Shown here: positions 14,744-22,287 of the stretch, piece by piece | Numbering within the stretch: the first letter of the stretch is position 1 | Layout: each line of letters opens with the position of its first letter | Assembly: GCA_945860385.1 (NCBI GenBank) | Contig: CAMAQD010000028.1 | Span: 1-35,917, forward strand | Length of the DNA: 35,917 nucleotides | Reading direction: 5' to 3' | From: Flavobacterium psychrophilum | Lineage (GTDB): Bacteria; Bacteroidota; Bacteroidia; Flavobacteriales; Flavobacteriaceae | Translations under genes and position numbers: made by a program | Notes under the pieces: model-generated | Told to the model about the DNA's origin: nothing | Database searches by the model: none | Seen by the model: the letters and a program-made list of their open reading frames with translations, nothing else

Positions 14744-15196
14744 TTATTTTTTTTTCAAACTCAATCCAAACGGAACCATCAGGACTCCTTTTTCGTAAAT
14801 GTTTAAATATAAAATTACAGGAGATTTTTGGCCTTCCCATTTCAATTCGTACACGTCCAATAATCCTGCTCCCATTTCGCTCCTTTTAGTTGGAAACGGA
14901 CAACAGCTTTCTAGTTTGGTGTAGGTGATTTTTTCGCCTTTTGGCCCAGCTAAAGCATTCAAAAAACGTTGTTGGTTTATCGTTTCGTTTCGGGTATTTT
15001 CGAAAAAGATATTGATAGGATAGTCCTTGTCATAGCCGTATTTTCTATCCTTACTGAATTCCGCAATATAAAAAGTATTGTTTTCAACTAGCTGAAGATT
15101 TGGCGCATTATCGTCAATGTTTTTTATAGTCGATTTTGTACTGGTACACGATGCGATGCTCAATAATAATACGATAACAAGAGCTGTTTTTTTCAT
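14744..15196 (-). CDS. Lipoprotein upstream of kdsA, unknown function
   Basis: A 150-residue lipoprotein with signal MKKTALVIVLLLSIAS-C (lipobox cysteine at 17). The mature domain has conserved-looking stretches KYGYDKDYPINIFFENT, QQRFLNALAGPKGEKITYTK and ESCCPFPTKRSEMGAGLLDV, including a vicinal cysteine pair. From memory, homologues beside kdsA sometimes carry a database name borrowed from the KDO8P enzyme; nothing in this sequence supports an aldolase activity. It is 47 bases from kdsA on the same strand and may act in the envelope. Confidence 0.82.
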   Translation of the reverse strand: MKKTALVIVLLLSIASCTSTKSTIKNIDDNAPNLQLVENNTFYIAEFSKDRKYGYDKDYPINIFFENTRNETINQQRFLNALAGPKGEKITYTKLESCCPFPTKRSEMGAGLLDVYELKWEGQKSPVILYLNIYEKGVLMVPFGLSLKKK

Positions 15197-15349
15197 AACC
15201 TAATTTTTTTAAGGATTAAACTGCGAAATAATTGCAATGTAATTTAGTAGCAAATTTAATGAGTCTTGCCACTATAAACAACAATTATACTTTAATTATT
15301 AACCTTATAAAATTAGAATTATTATTTTAGCCAAATAAAAGTACTATTT

Positions 15350-15907
15350 ATGGAGATTTTATTTCAAACTTGGCCTTGGTATGTTTCTGGGTTTTTGATA
15401 GGAATGGTAATGCTTAGCTTGATTTATTTCGGAAAGACTTTCGGAATGTCTTCTAATTTGCGTTCCTTGTGTGCGATGACCGGATTGGGAAAAAAAGTTG
15501 GTTTTTTCGACTTTGATTGGAAAGCACAGCGTTGGAATTTGTTGGTGGTTTTAGGAGCGATGTTAGGAGGATTTGTTGCTGTTCATTTTATGAGCGATGC
15601 TTCTAATGTGGCTATTAATCCCAAAACAGTTGCGCAATTGACACAGCTCGGCATTGATGCTCCCAACGGAAAATTATTGCCCGATACATTATTTGCAAAC
15701 GACATTTTTCAATCTCCAAAGATGATTTTAATATTGATTATTGGTGGTATTTTGATTGGTTTTGGAACGCGTTACGCCAGTGGATGTACTTCAGGACACG
15801 CTATTTATGGTTTGAGCAGTTTGCAAATTCCTTCATTAAAAGCTGTGATTGGGTTTTTTATAGGAGGATTGATAATGGCACATTTTATTTTACCCTTAAT
15901 TTTTTAG
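15350..15907 (+). CDS. YeeE/YedE-family transporter, first half
   Basis: The 185-residue membrane protein belongs to YeeE/YedE (sulfur-compound transport; YeeE itself takes up thiosulfate). It has about four or five membrane helices. The key motif RYASGCTSGHAIYGLSSL (about 141-158) carries the cysteine C146 thought to contact thiosulfate in the family, and a second cysteine, C41, sits near the N-terminal LRSLCAMTG. The next gene, 2 bases away, encodes the partner half, an arrangement known for split YeeE systems. The substrate is inferred from the family. Confidence 0.9.
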   Translation: MEILFQTWPWYVSGFLIGMVMLSLIYFGKTFGMSSNLRSLCAMTGLGKKVGFFDFDWKAQRWNLLVVLGAMLGGFVAVHFMSDASNVAINPKTVAQLTQLGIDAPNGKLLPDTLFANDIFQSPKMILILIIGGILIGFGTRYASGCTSGHAIYGLSSLQIPSLKAVIGFFIGGLIMAHFILPLIF

Positions 15908-15909
15908 TA

Positions 15910-16323
15910 ATGAAAGCATTAAAATATATACCTGTCGGTTTTGTTTTCGGGATAGTTTTGACAAAATCCGAAGCGGTTTCTTGGTATCGAATTTATGAAA
16001 TGTTTATGTTTCAATCGTTTCACATGTACGGTATAATTATGGTCGCCATTGTCACAGGAGTTGTTGGAATCCAAATTATTAAGAGGAATGACATTAAAGA
16101 TTTCAGAGGTATGCCTATAGAAATTATCGCCAAAGAACCCGGTTCTACTCGGTTTTGGGTTGGCGGAATATTTTTTGGATTGGGTTGGGCTTTAGTTGGT
16201 TCTTGTCCCGGACCGATATTTATCTTGCTAGGTGCTGGATTTTTGCCCATGCTTTTGGTGCTTTTCGGAGCCCTTTTCGGAACGTTTTTATACGGTTTGA
16301 TAAAAGATAAATTGCCGCATTAA
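15910..16323 (+). CDS. YeeE/YedE-family transporter, second half (DUF6691-like)
   Basis: The 137-residue membrane protein starts MKALKYIPVGFVFGIVLTKS. It has the motif GLGWALVGSCPGPIFILLGA (about 90-109) with cysteine C99, matching the GxCPG signature of the second half of YeeE-type transporters. Together with the preceding gene it would form one thiosulfate or sulfur-compound channel. A longer reading frame from 15784 only adds out-of-frame sequence of the upstream gene, so the start at 15910 is used. Confidence 0.9.
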   Translation: MKALKYIPVGFVFGIVLTKSEAVSWYRIYEMFMFQSFHMYGIIMVAIVTGVVGIQIIKRNDIKDFRGMPIEIIAKEPGSTRFWVGGIFFGLGWALVGSCPGPIFILLGAGFLPMLLVLFGALFGTFLYGLIKDKLPH

Positions 16324-16341
16324 AATCTAAATCATAATAAT

Positions 16342-16382
16342 AAAAAAGCAGGGTTTTCCTAAAAGAAAACCCTGCTTTTTTT
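16342..16382. terminator. Bidirectional terminator between YeeE pair and clpS
   Basis: GCAGGGTTTTC (16348-16358) pairs perfectly with GAAAACCCTGC (16365-16375) around a 6-base loop, flanked by A and T runs. It serves both converging units. Confidence 0.92.
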
Positions 16383-16400
16383 ATACGATAACTTGAAATT

Positions 16401-16676
16401 TTATACTATTTCAGCGCTCAATCCAGCTTCGAGTAGTTGGGTACATTGTGGTTTTAATTTTTCTAAAATCCCTGTTTTTACGGTACATTTTCCGTTATAA
16501 TGCACTATCAAGGAACATTGCTCTGCTTGTTCAGGTGTGTGATTGCAAACACGAATTAAGGTTTCGATAACGTGATCAAAAGTGTTTACATCATCATTAT
16601 ACACAATGATTTCATTGTTTATTGAAGTTGCTTCTTTTAGGCTAACTCTTTCTCTAACTTTTTCTTTGGTACTCAT
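16401..16676 (-). CDS. clpS: ATP-dependent Clp protease adaptor ClpS
   Basis: ClpS delivers N-end-rule substrates to the ClpAP/ClpCP protease. The 91-residue protein has a flexible N-terminus and the conserved core VYNDDVNTFDHVIETLIRVC. N27, D28 and H59 have the same spacing as N34, D35 and H66 of E. coli ClpS, which bind the substrate's N-terminal amino group. It is the last gene of a minus-strand cluster after prmA and a second methyltransferase. Confidence 0.95.
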   Translation of the reverse strand: MSTKEKVRERVSLKEATSINNEIIVYNDDVNTFDHVIETLIRVCNHTPEQAEQCSLIVHYNGKCTVKTGILEKLKPQCTQLLEAGLSAEIV

Positions 16677-16718
16677 TTTTAGATAATTTGTAGGTTTTAA
16701 ATAAAAATTTTATTGCTT

Positions 16719-17333
16719 TTAATTTCTTTTTTCAAACAAACAAAATGTAAAATTTTGTTTGGTTTCAAAAGGTGTTATATGGTCTTCAGCGATACATTTT
16801 AGTTTTTTAAAATTGTCTGAAAATTGATTTTCTATTGCGGTTTCAGAGTATTGTTTAATGTCCAATCCGCTGCATTTTTTTGGCCCATTTTCAGAAAAAG
16901 TACCTATTATTAAAAAACCATTAATCCATTTTTGAGTAATTTCAGAATATTTATTTATTTGTTCCGATGTTGTCAAAAAGTGAAATGTTGCCCGGTCGTG
17001 CCATATGTCATAAGCTGTTTCGGGTTTAAATTCGGTTATATCAGAAACAATCCAATTTACCTTTTTTGCATTTTCTCCCAATCTTTTTTTAGCTCTTTCT
17101 AAAGCGTTTGCCGAAATATCCAAAACACTTATATTTTCATATCCTTCTTCCAACAAATAATCAACCAGTTTGCTATCACCACCACCAATATCTATGATTT
17201 TTGCTCTTTTGTCTAAACGGGTTTCGTGAATAAAATCGAGGGAAGTTTTTGGATTTTCCTGTGTCCAACTCACTTCGTTGGGTTGTTTGGTTTCATAAAC
17301 CGTTTCCCAATGATTTTTTCTTTCCATTTCCAT
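16719..17333 (-). CDS. Class I SAM-dependent methyltransferase
   Basis: The 204-residue protein has the Rossmann-fold methyltransferase motif I AKIIDIGGGDSKLVDYLLEE (about 44-63), the acidic motif II VLDISANALERAKKR, and motif post-I around VSDITEFKPETAYDIWHDRA. The opening NHWETVYETKQPNEVSW is typical of small-molecule methyltransferases related to thiopurine or tellurite methyltransferases, so the substrate could be a thiol, metalloid or small metabolite. It sits 21 bases after prmA and before clpS. The start could also be the second methionine at codon 3. Confidence 0.85.
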   Translation of the reverse strand: MEMERKNHWETVYETKQPNEVSWTQENPKTSLDFIHETRLDKRAKIIDIGGGDSKLVDYLLEEGYENISVLDISANALERAKKRLGENAKKVNWIVSDITEFKPETAYDIWHDRATFHFLTTSEQINKYSEITQKWINGFLIIGTFSENGPKKCSGLDIKQYSETAIENQFSDNFKKLKCIAEDHITPFETKQNFTFCLFEKRN

Positions 17334-17354
17334 TTTTGGAGTATTTTACAACTA

Positions 17355-18188
17355 CTAATTTACAAATTTTAAAGAAACCCAATTGTTTCTTTCGAATTTT
17401 TTAACATAGGTTAATCCTCTTTCCGTGCAGGAAGCCTCAATAAACGGTATGTCTTCGGTATAAAAACCACTTAATAGTAGAGTGCCTTTTGGTTTTAAAC
17501 AATCTACGTAAGATTGCATATCGTTAAGCAAAATATTTCGGTTAATATTGGCAATAATCAAATCGTATTTTTTGTCTTTCAATAAGGCGGCATCTCCTTC
17601 ATAAACCGTTATTTGCTTGCAATTATTACGTTCAGCATTTTCTATGGAATTCAAATAACACCAGTTATCAATATCAATGGCGTCAATAGGTTGCGCACCT
17701 TTCATCTCGGCCAAAATCGCTAAAATCGCTGTTCCACAACCCATATCCAATGTTTTCAATCCAGCAACATCCATTTCTAATAAATGTTGAATCATCATGT
17801 GCGTGGTTTCGTGATGACCTGTTCCAAAACTCATTTTAGGTTCGATGACAATGTCAAATTCGGCATCTGTTTTCGGGTGAAAAGGAGCGCGAACGTGGCA
17901 ATTTCCATCCACATCAATGGGTTCAAAATTCTTTTCCCATTCCTCATTCCAGTTGACTTGGTCTATTTCTTCTATTTTGTAGGATATGGTAAATTCTGGC
18001 GAATTCAAAATAAATAAATCATCAAGAATGTTCTCTGTCCAAAGGTCTTTTTGAATATAGGCAACAATTCCTAAATCACTATCGATAAAGCTTTCGAAAG
18101 GTAATTCTCCCAATTCGGCAACAAGGATTTCGGAACCTAACTCTTTGGGTTCAACAGTAAAATGGTAACCTAAATATATATTTGACAT
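17355..18188 (-). CDS. prmA: Ribosomal protein L11 methyltransferase
   Basis: PrmA trimethylates ribosomal protein L11. The 277-residue protein has the small N-terminal L11-recognition domain (about 1-95) and the C-terminal SAM-binding domain with KMSFGTGHHETTHMMIQHLL, motif I LKTLDMGCGTAILAILAEMK, and IANINRNILLNDM, which matches the family NxN-type catalytic loop. Length is normal. It heads the minus-strand cluster prmA, methyltransferase, clpS, and is divergent from pyrD. Confidence 0.93.
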   Translation of the reverse strand: MSNIYLGYHFTVEPKELGSEILVAELGELPFESFIDSDLGIVAYIQKDLWTENILDDLFILNSPEFTISYKIEEIDQVNWNEEWEKNFEPIDVDGNCHVRAPFHPKTDAEFDIVIEPKMSFGTGHHETTHMMIQHLLEMDVAGLKTLDMGCGTAILAILAEMKGAQPIDAIDIDNWCYLNSIENAERNNCKQITVYEGDAALLKDKKYDLIIANINRNILLNDMQSYVDCLKPKGTLLLSGFYTEDIPFIEASCTERGLTYVKKFERNNWVSLKFVN

Positions 18189-18202
18189 AAAATTATTTTT
18201 TG

Positions 18203-18210
18203 CAAAGGTA
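18203..18210 (-). promoter_or_regulatory. -7 promoter box for prmA (TACCTTTG)
   Basis: A TAnnTTTG box on the minus strand predicts a leader of only about 11 bases before the ATG at 18188. Confidence 0.5.
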
Positions 18211-18228
18211 ATAAAAAAGTTGGCAGTC

Positions 18229-18248
18229 TGCCTGTCGGCACACAGGTA
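18229..18248. repeat. Short inverted repeat between prmA and pyrD
   Basis: TGCCTGT and ACAGGTA can form a 7-base-pair stem (one G-T pair) around a 6-base loop, in a locally GC-richer patch (about 18221-18260). It lies just upstream of the prmA -7 box, so it could be an operator or a dispersed-repeat remnant. Confidence 0.35.
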
Positions 18249-18355
18249 AGCAATTTGCAGTTTACATTTAAATGATAAACAAATTTCATTTTCTAAGACG
18301 CTTTTAATAAAGGAAATTATTTATGTAAATATTTATTAATTCGATTAGATAATTC

Positions 18356-18363
18356 TATTTTTG
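18356..18363 (+). promoter_or_regulatory. -7 promoter box for pyrD (TATTTTTG)
   Basis: A perfect TAnnTTTG box 19 bases upstream of the pyrD ATG, with a predicted leader of about 16 bases. The downstream bases CACCACAAC resemble those after the purM box (CGCCACAAC). Confidence 0.55.
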
Positions 18364-18382
18364 CACCACAACACACTTAACT

Positions 18383-19402
18383 ATGTACAAACAAATTATC
18401 CGTCCTATTTTTTTCTGTTTTGATCCTGAGAAAGTTCATTATTTCACCTTTTCATTAATTAGAAATTTATCCAAAATACCAGGAATTCCTTCGCTTTTTC
18501 GAGCATTATATGTTGTCAATGACAAACGATTGGAAAGAGAAGTCTTCGGATTAAAATTCAAAAACCCTGTTGGATTGGCTGCTGGAATGGATAAAGATGC
18601 TTCCTTATATAATGAATTGTCTAACCTAGGTTTTGGATTTATCGAAATAGGAACTATTACCCCAAAAGGGCAAGAAGGCAATCCTAAAAAGCGTATTTTC
18701 CGATTAGTAGAAGATAGCGCTCTCATCAATAGAATGGGTTTTAATAACGGTGGTGTTCAAGCAGCGGTCGAACGATTAAAGAAAAATAAAGGCGTTCTTA
18801 TTGGTGGAAATATTGGAAAAAATAAAGTGACTCCAAACGAAAATGCTGTTGATGATTACCTGATTTGCTTTGATGCTTTATACGATTATGTCGATTATTT
18901 TGTGGTAAACGTAAGTTCGCCAAACACGCCCAATCTTCGCGAATTACAGGAAAAAGAGCCGTTGAAACAATTATTGCAAACCTTGCAAAACCAGAATTTG
19001 ACCAAACCAAAACAAAAGCCTATCTTGTTGAAAATTGCTCCCGATTTGACCGATTCTCAGTTATTAGATATTATTGAAATTGTCAAAGAAACCAAAATTG
19101 CTGGCGTAATTGCTACTAATACTACTTTGTCTCGAGAAGGATTACAATCCGAAAATAATAGTGAAATGGGTGGAATGTCTGGAAAACCATTAAAAAATCG
19201 TTCGACAGAAGTCATTCGTTTTCTTTCAGAAAAAAGCAATAAAGCGTTTCCAATAATTGGAGTAGGAGGAATACATTCAGCCGAGGATGCGATTGAAAAA
19301 CTGGAAGCTGGAGCGAGTTTAATCCAACTTTATACGGGTTTTATCTATGAAGGACCGGGATTGATTAAAGCTATTAATAAGAAGATTTTAGAAAAACTTT
19401 AA
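18383..19402 (+). CDS. pyrD: Dihydroorotate dehydrogenase (quinone), class 2
   Basis: PyrD oxidises dihydroorotate to orotate, passing electrons through FMN to the membrane quinone. The 339-residue protein has the class 2 N-terminal amphipathic extension ([20 protein letters not shown]) for membrane association. FMN and substrate motifs follow: [45 protein letters not shown], and [16 protein letters not shown] with the catalytic serine typical of class 2. KIAPDL and [20 protein letters not shown] complete the barrel. An HMG-CoA lyase gene follows 33 bases downstream. Confidence 0.96.
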   Translation: MYKQIIRPIFFCFDPEKVHYFTFSLIRNLSKIPGIPSLFRALYVVNDKRLEREVFGLKFKNPVGLAAGMDKDASLYNELSNLGFGFIEIGTITPKGQEGNPKKRIFRLVEDSALINRMGFNNGGVQAAVERLKKNKGVLIGGNIGKNKVTPNENAVDDYLICFDALYDYVDYFVVNVSSPNTPNLRELQEKEPLKQLLQTLQNQNLTKPKQKPILLKIAPDLTDSQLLDIIEIVKETKIAGVIATNTTLSREGLQSENNSEMGGMSGKPLKNRSTEVIRFLSEKSNKAFPIIGVGGIHSAEDAIEKLEAGASLIQLYTGFIYEGPGLIKAINKKILEKL

Positions 19403-19424
19403 GTTTTTAGACACTAAACTTTCT

Positions 19425-19432
19425 TATATTTG
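19425..19432 (+). promoter_or_regulatory. -7 promoter box abutting the HMG-CoA lyase start (TATATTTG)
   Basis: A perfect box ends 3 bases before the ATG at 19436. If the box is centred at -7, transcription would begin at or beside that A, giving a leaderless mRNA. Readthrough from pyrD is an alternative. Confidence 0.45.
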
Positions 19433-19435
19433 GCT

Positions 19436-20299
19436 ATGGAAGCAATAAAAATTATCGAATGTCCCCGTGATGCGATGCAAGGCATAAAGGAATTTATTCC
19501 TACCGATAGGAAAGTGGCTTACATTCAGTCCTTGCTTCGTGTAGGTTTTGATACCATAGATTTTGGGAGTTTTGTTTCGCCCAAAGCCATTCCGCAAATG
19601 CAGGATACCGCCGAAGTTTTGGCACGATTAGATCTTTCAAAAACTCAGAGTAAATTGTTGGCTATCATAGCCAATACACAAGGCGCAATCGCTGCTTCGC
19701 AACACCAACCCATTCAATATTTAGGTTTTCCTTTCTCGATTTCTGAGAATTTCCAAATGCGTAATACGCACAAAACCATAGCCGAATCCTTGGTCACCTT
19801 ACAAGAAATTCTGGAAATTACCAATAAAGCCAATAAAGAAGTTGTAGTTTATCTTTCGATGGGATTTGGAAATCCTTATGGCGATCCTTGGAATGTGGAA
19901 ATTGTCGGTGACTGGACAGAAAAATTATCCAATATGGGAGTAAAAACGCTTTCACTTTCAGATACTGTTGGCAGTTCAACTCCCGATATGATTCAGTATT
20001 TATTTTCACATTTAATTCCAAAATATCCAAATATTGAGTTTGGAGCTCATTTACATACCACACCCGACAGGTGGTTCGAGAAAATAGATGCAGCTTACAA
20101 TGCTGGTTGTCGCCGTTTTGATGGTGCAATTCAAGGTTTTGGAGGATGTCCAATGGCCACAGATACGCTAACTGGAAATATGCCTACCGAGAAATTGTTG
20201 TCCTATTTTAATTCCAAAAAAGAAAATACAAATTTGGGTGCTATGAGTTTTGAAAGTGCCTATAATGAGGCTTTAAAATTATTTGGAGCATTTCATTAA
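19436..20299 (+). CDS. mvaB: Hydroxymethylglutaryl-CoA lyase
   Basis: This TIM-barrel lyase splits HMG-CoA into acetyl-CoA and acetoacetate in leucine or ketone-body breakdown. The 287-residue protein carries the catalytic-arginine motif IIECPRDAMQG (family form E-x-x-PRDGLQ), SLSDTVGSSTP, the metal-binding HLH in FGAHLHTT, and the loop GFGGCPMATDTLTGN with the family cysteine. The related enzymes citramalate or isopropylmalate synthase are less likely because of the short length and GGCPMA loop. The ATG at 19436 is used; the TTG two codons earlier is the end of a promoter box. Confidence 0.9.
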   Translation: MEAIKIIECPRDAMQGIKEFIPTDRKVAYIQSLLRVGFDTIDFGSFVSPKAIPQMQDTAEVLARLDLSKTQSKLLAIIANTQGAIAASQHQPIQYLGFPFSISENFQMRNTHKTIAESLVTLQEILEITNKANKEVVVYLSMGFGNPYGDPWNVEIVGDWTEKLSNMGVKTLSLSDTVGSSTPDMIQYLFSHLIPKYPNIEFGAHLHTTPDRWFEKIDAAYNAGCRRFDGAIQGFGGCPMATDTLTGNMPTEKLLSYFNSKKENTNLGAMSFESAYNEALKLFGAFH

Positions 20300-20356
20300 A
20301 AATAATAAAACAAAAATCCCTTCGTTGTAAGTATGACATAGCCAATTGATTAAATT

Positions 20357-20893
20357 ATGAATAAATCCATATACTTATTAATCTTATTGTTCTCAACTTT
20401 ATCGTGTTCGAGCGATTTAGACTTTGAGCAAGTCAATGACTTGCAATTAGAACCTGTTGTAGTTGCTAATTTGGCTTCTTTCGATATCCAAGCCAATCAA
20501 TTTGTCGTAGGTGGAATAGAACAACCTGTGATTGGCGATGTTACGGATTTTACACTTCTTAACGATCCTGATTTTACAAGTAATCTTAGAAGAATCGATT
20601 TGTTTTTCGAATTCACAAATACTATAAACAGAGCTTTTGTAATCAATTTGTATTTGCTAGATTCCAATAATACAAGACTTTATACAATTCCTTTTAGTGT
20701 GCCTGCTTCTACCGGAGCTCCAATTGTGGTTCCGAAAGCTGAAACATTCGAAAATGCAAATCTTGATATTTTGAAGCAGACCAAAAAAATAGCTTTTGTA
20801 GTGGCTTTAGTACCCGGGCCTCCTTTGACTAGCAGTAGTGCAGGGAGTCTGAAACTTCGTTCAAGTGGCACTATTTATTTTGCGGCACAATGA
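20357..20893 (+). CDS. Lipoprotein paired with a DUF5723 protein
   Basis: The 178-residue lipoprotein has signal MNKSIYLLILLFSTLS-C, with SSDLDFE after the cysteine, an acidic stretch that resembles surface-export signals of Bacteroidota lipoproteins. The mature part is beta-rich: NLRRIDLFFEFTNTINRAF and then FVINLYLLDSNNTRLYTIPF. Its stop overlaps the start of the next gene (ATGA), so the two are probably translated together and may form one envelope assembly. No function known to me. Confidence 0.85.
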   Translation: MNKSIYLLILLFSTLSCSSDLDFEQVNDLQLEPVVVANLASFDIQANQFVVGGIEQPVIGDVTDFTLLNDPDFTSNLRRIDLFFEFTNTINRAFVINLYLLDSNNTRLYTIPFSVPASTGAPIVVPKAETFENANLDILKQTKKIAFVVALVPGPPLTSSSAGSLKLRSSGTIYFAAQ

Positions 20894-22281
20894 GAAAAAT
20901 CCACTTAGTTTTAATTTTATTGATTTCTGTAAGTTGCTTTTCTCAAAACAAGCAAATTTTATACAATTTCACTTCCGTGCCACAATCAATGTTGATTAAT
21001 CCAGGCTCTGATGTACAATACAATTGGTTTGTTGGTTTTCCTTTGTTGTCTGGGATTTCTGCAAATGTCGGATCTACCGGATTTTCTGCTTTTGATTTAT
21101 TTGCCAATAATGGAGTAGATTTTAATACTAAACTGCGGAATGTTGTGTTGTCAACCTCCAGAAACGATAAGGTTTCTTTGAATGAACAATTAGAAATTTT
21201 TAGCGGTGGATTTAAATTGGGCGATTGGCAAAGCAACTCTTATATCTCCTTCGGAATGTACCAAGAACTAGACGTTTTGACTTATATGCCTAAAGATTAT
21301 GCCATTTTAGCATTGGATGGAAATAAAGACTATCTGGGAAAAGTTTTTGATATGGGCGATTTAAATGTTAGAGGCGAATTGCTTTCGGTTTTTCATATTG
21401 GTTACCACAAAAAAGTTAGTGAAAAACTAATTCTCGGCATACGCGGAAAGATTTATTCTAGTATTTTTAATGTTTCTTCCACTAAAAATTCGGGATATTT
21501 TTATACCATTCAGGGGACAAATACTATTTATGACCAAGTTATTTCGGCAAACGCATTAGTAAATACCTCTGGATTTACAAATTACATTGATAATTACTCT
21601 GGCAATGCCAAAAGTGATATTATGAAAAAAACTTTTTTTGGAGGAAATCTGGGTTTAGGATTAGATTTAGGACTGACCTATTATCCAAAAGAAAACCTAC
21701 AATTTACTGCAAGTATGATAGATATTGGTTTTGTAAGTCACAGCCAAGAAATCGAAAGCTACCGTTTGAAAGGCTATTATAACTATGTAGGTTTAACGCC
21801 GGATTTTATTCTTGGTAATTCGAATGACATCATAGATGAATTTAACGATGCCATTCCTTTAGACACTTTACATACAAAATATACTACCTGGCGACCTTTG
21901 AAATTCAATTCTTCAATTCAATATTCTTTTGGCGATGGTCGAAGTTCGGACTGCAATTGTACTGGAGATAATGAAAATAAATATACCAATTCCGTTGGGG
22001 CACAATTGTTTGTGATGTCAGCACCAAGAACTCCTTTGATGGGGTTGACTGGGTATTACAGAAGACAAATTTTCGATTCATTAGAAATGAAAGCCACTTA
22101 TACTGTAGATTCTTTTTCTGCCAAAAATATTGGTTTGGGGCTTTCAACAACCCTTGGTAAAGTCAATTTTTATCTCCTTGCTGATAATCTTTTGGAATAC
22201 AAAGATGTTTCTAAAGCCAATAGTTTGTCCTTTCAATTAGGGCTCAATATTATTTTTCCAAACAAAAATACTCCCGATTAA
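20890..22281 (+). CDS. DUF5723-family outer-membrane protein
   Basis: The 463-residue protein has a signal peptide (MRKIHLVLILLISVSCFSQ) followed by NFTSVPQSMLINPGSDVQYN, close to the opening of PorP/SprF-like and DUF5723 outer-membrane proteins. The rest consists of alternating strands with glycine-rich turns, for example GGNLGLGLDLGLTYYPKENL and GRSSDCNCTGDNENKY in a probable loop, fitting a beta-barrel. PorP/SprF-like proteins act with type IX secretion or gliding in some cases; such a role is only a possibility here. It overlaps the upstream lipoprotein by 4 bases. Confidence 0.85.
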   Translation: MRKIHLVLILLISVSCFSQNKQILYNFTSVPQSMLINPGSDVQYNWFVGFPLLSGISANVGSTGFSAFDLFANNGVDFNTKLRNVVLSTSRNDKVSLNEQLEIFSGGFKLGDWQSNSYISFGMYQELDVLTYMPKDYAILALDGNKDYLGKVFDMGDLNVRGELLSVFHIGYHKKVSEKLILGIRGKIYSSIFNVSSTKNSGYFYTIQGTNTIYDQVISANALVNTSGFTNYIDNYSGNAKSDIMKKTFFGGNLGLGLDLGLTYYPKENLQFTASMIDIGFVSHSQEIESYRLKGYYNYVGLTPDFILGNSNDIIDEFNDAIPLDTLHTKYTTWRPLKFNSSIQYSFGDGRSSDCNCTGDNENKYTNSVGAQLFVMSAPRTPLMGLTGYYRRQIFDSLEMKATYTVDSFSAKNIGLGLSTTLGKVNFYLLADNLLEYKDVSKANSLSFQLGLNIIFPNKNTPD

Positions 22282-22287
22282 ATTCTT

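Noticed and set aside
15784..15909. N-terminal extension of the second YeeE half
   Set aside because: The extension is the out-of-frame 3' end of the upstream YeeE gene; the ATG at 15910 gives the expected start 2 bases after the first gene.
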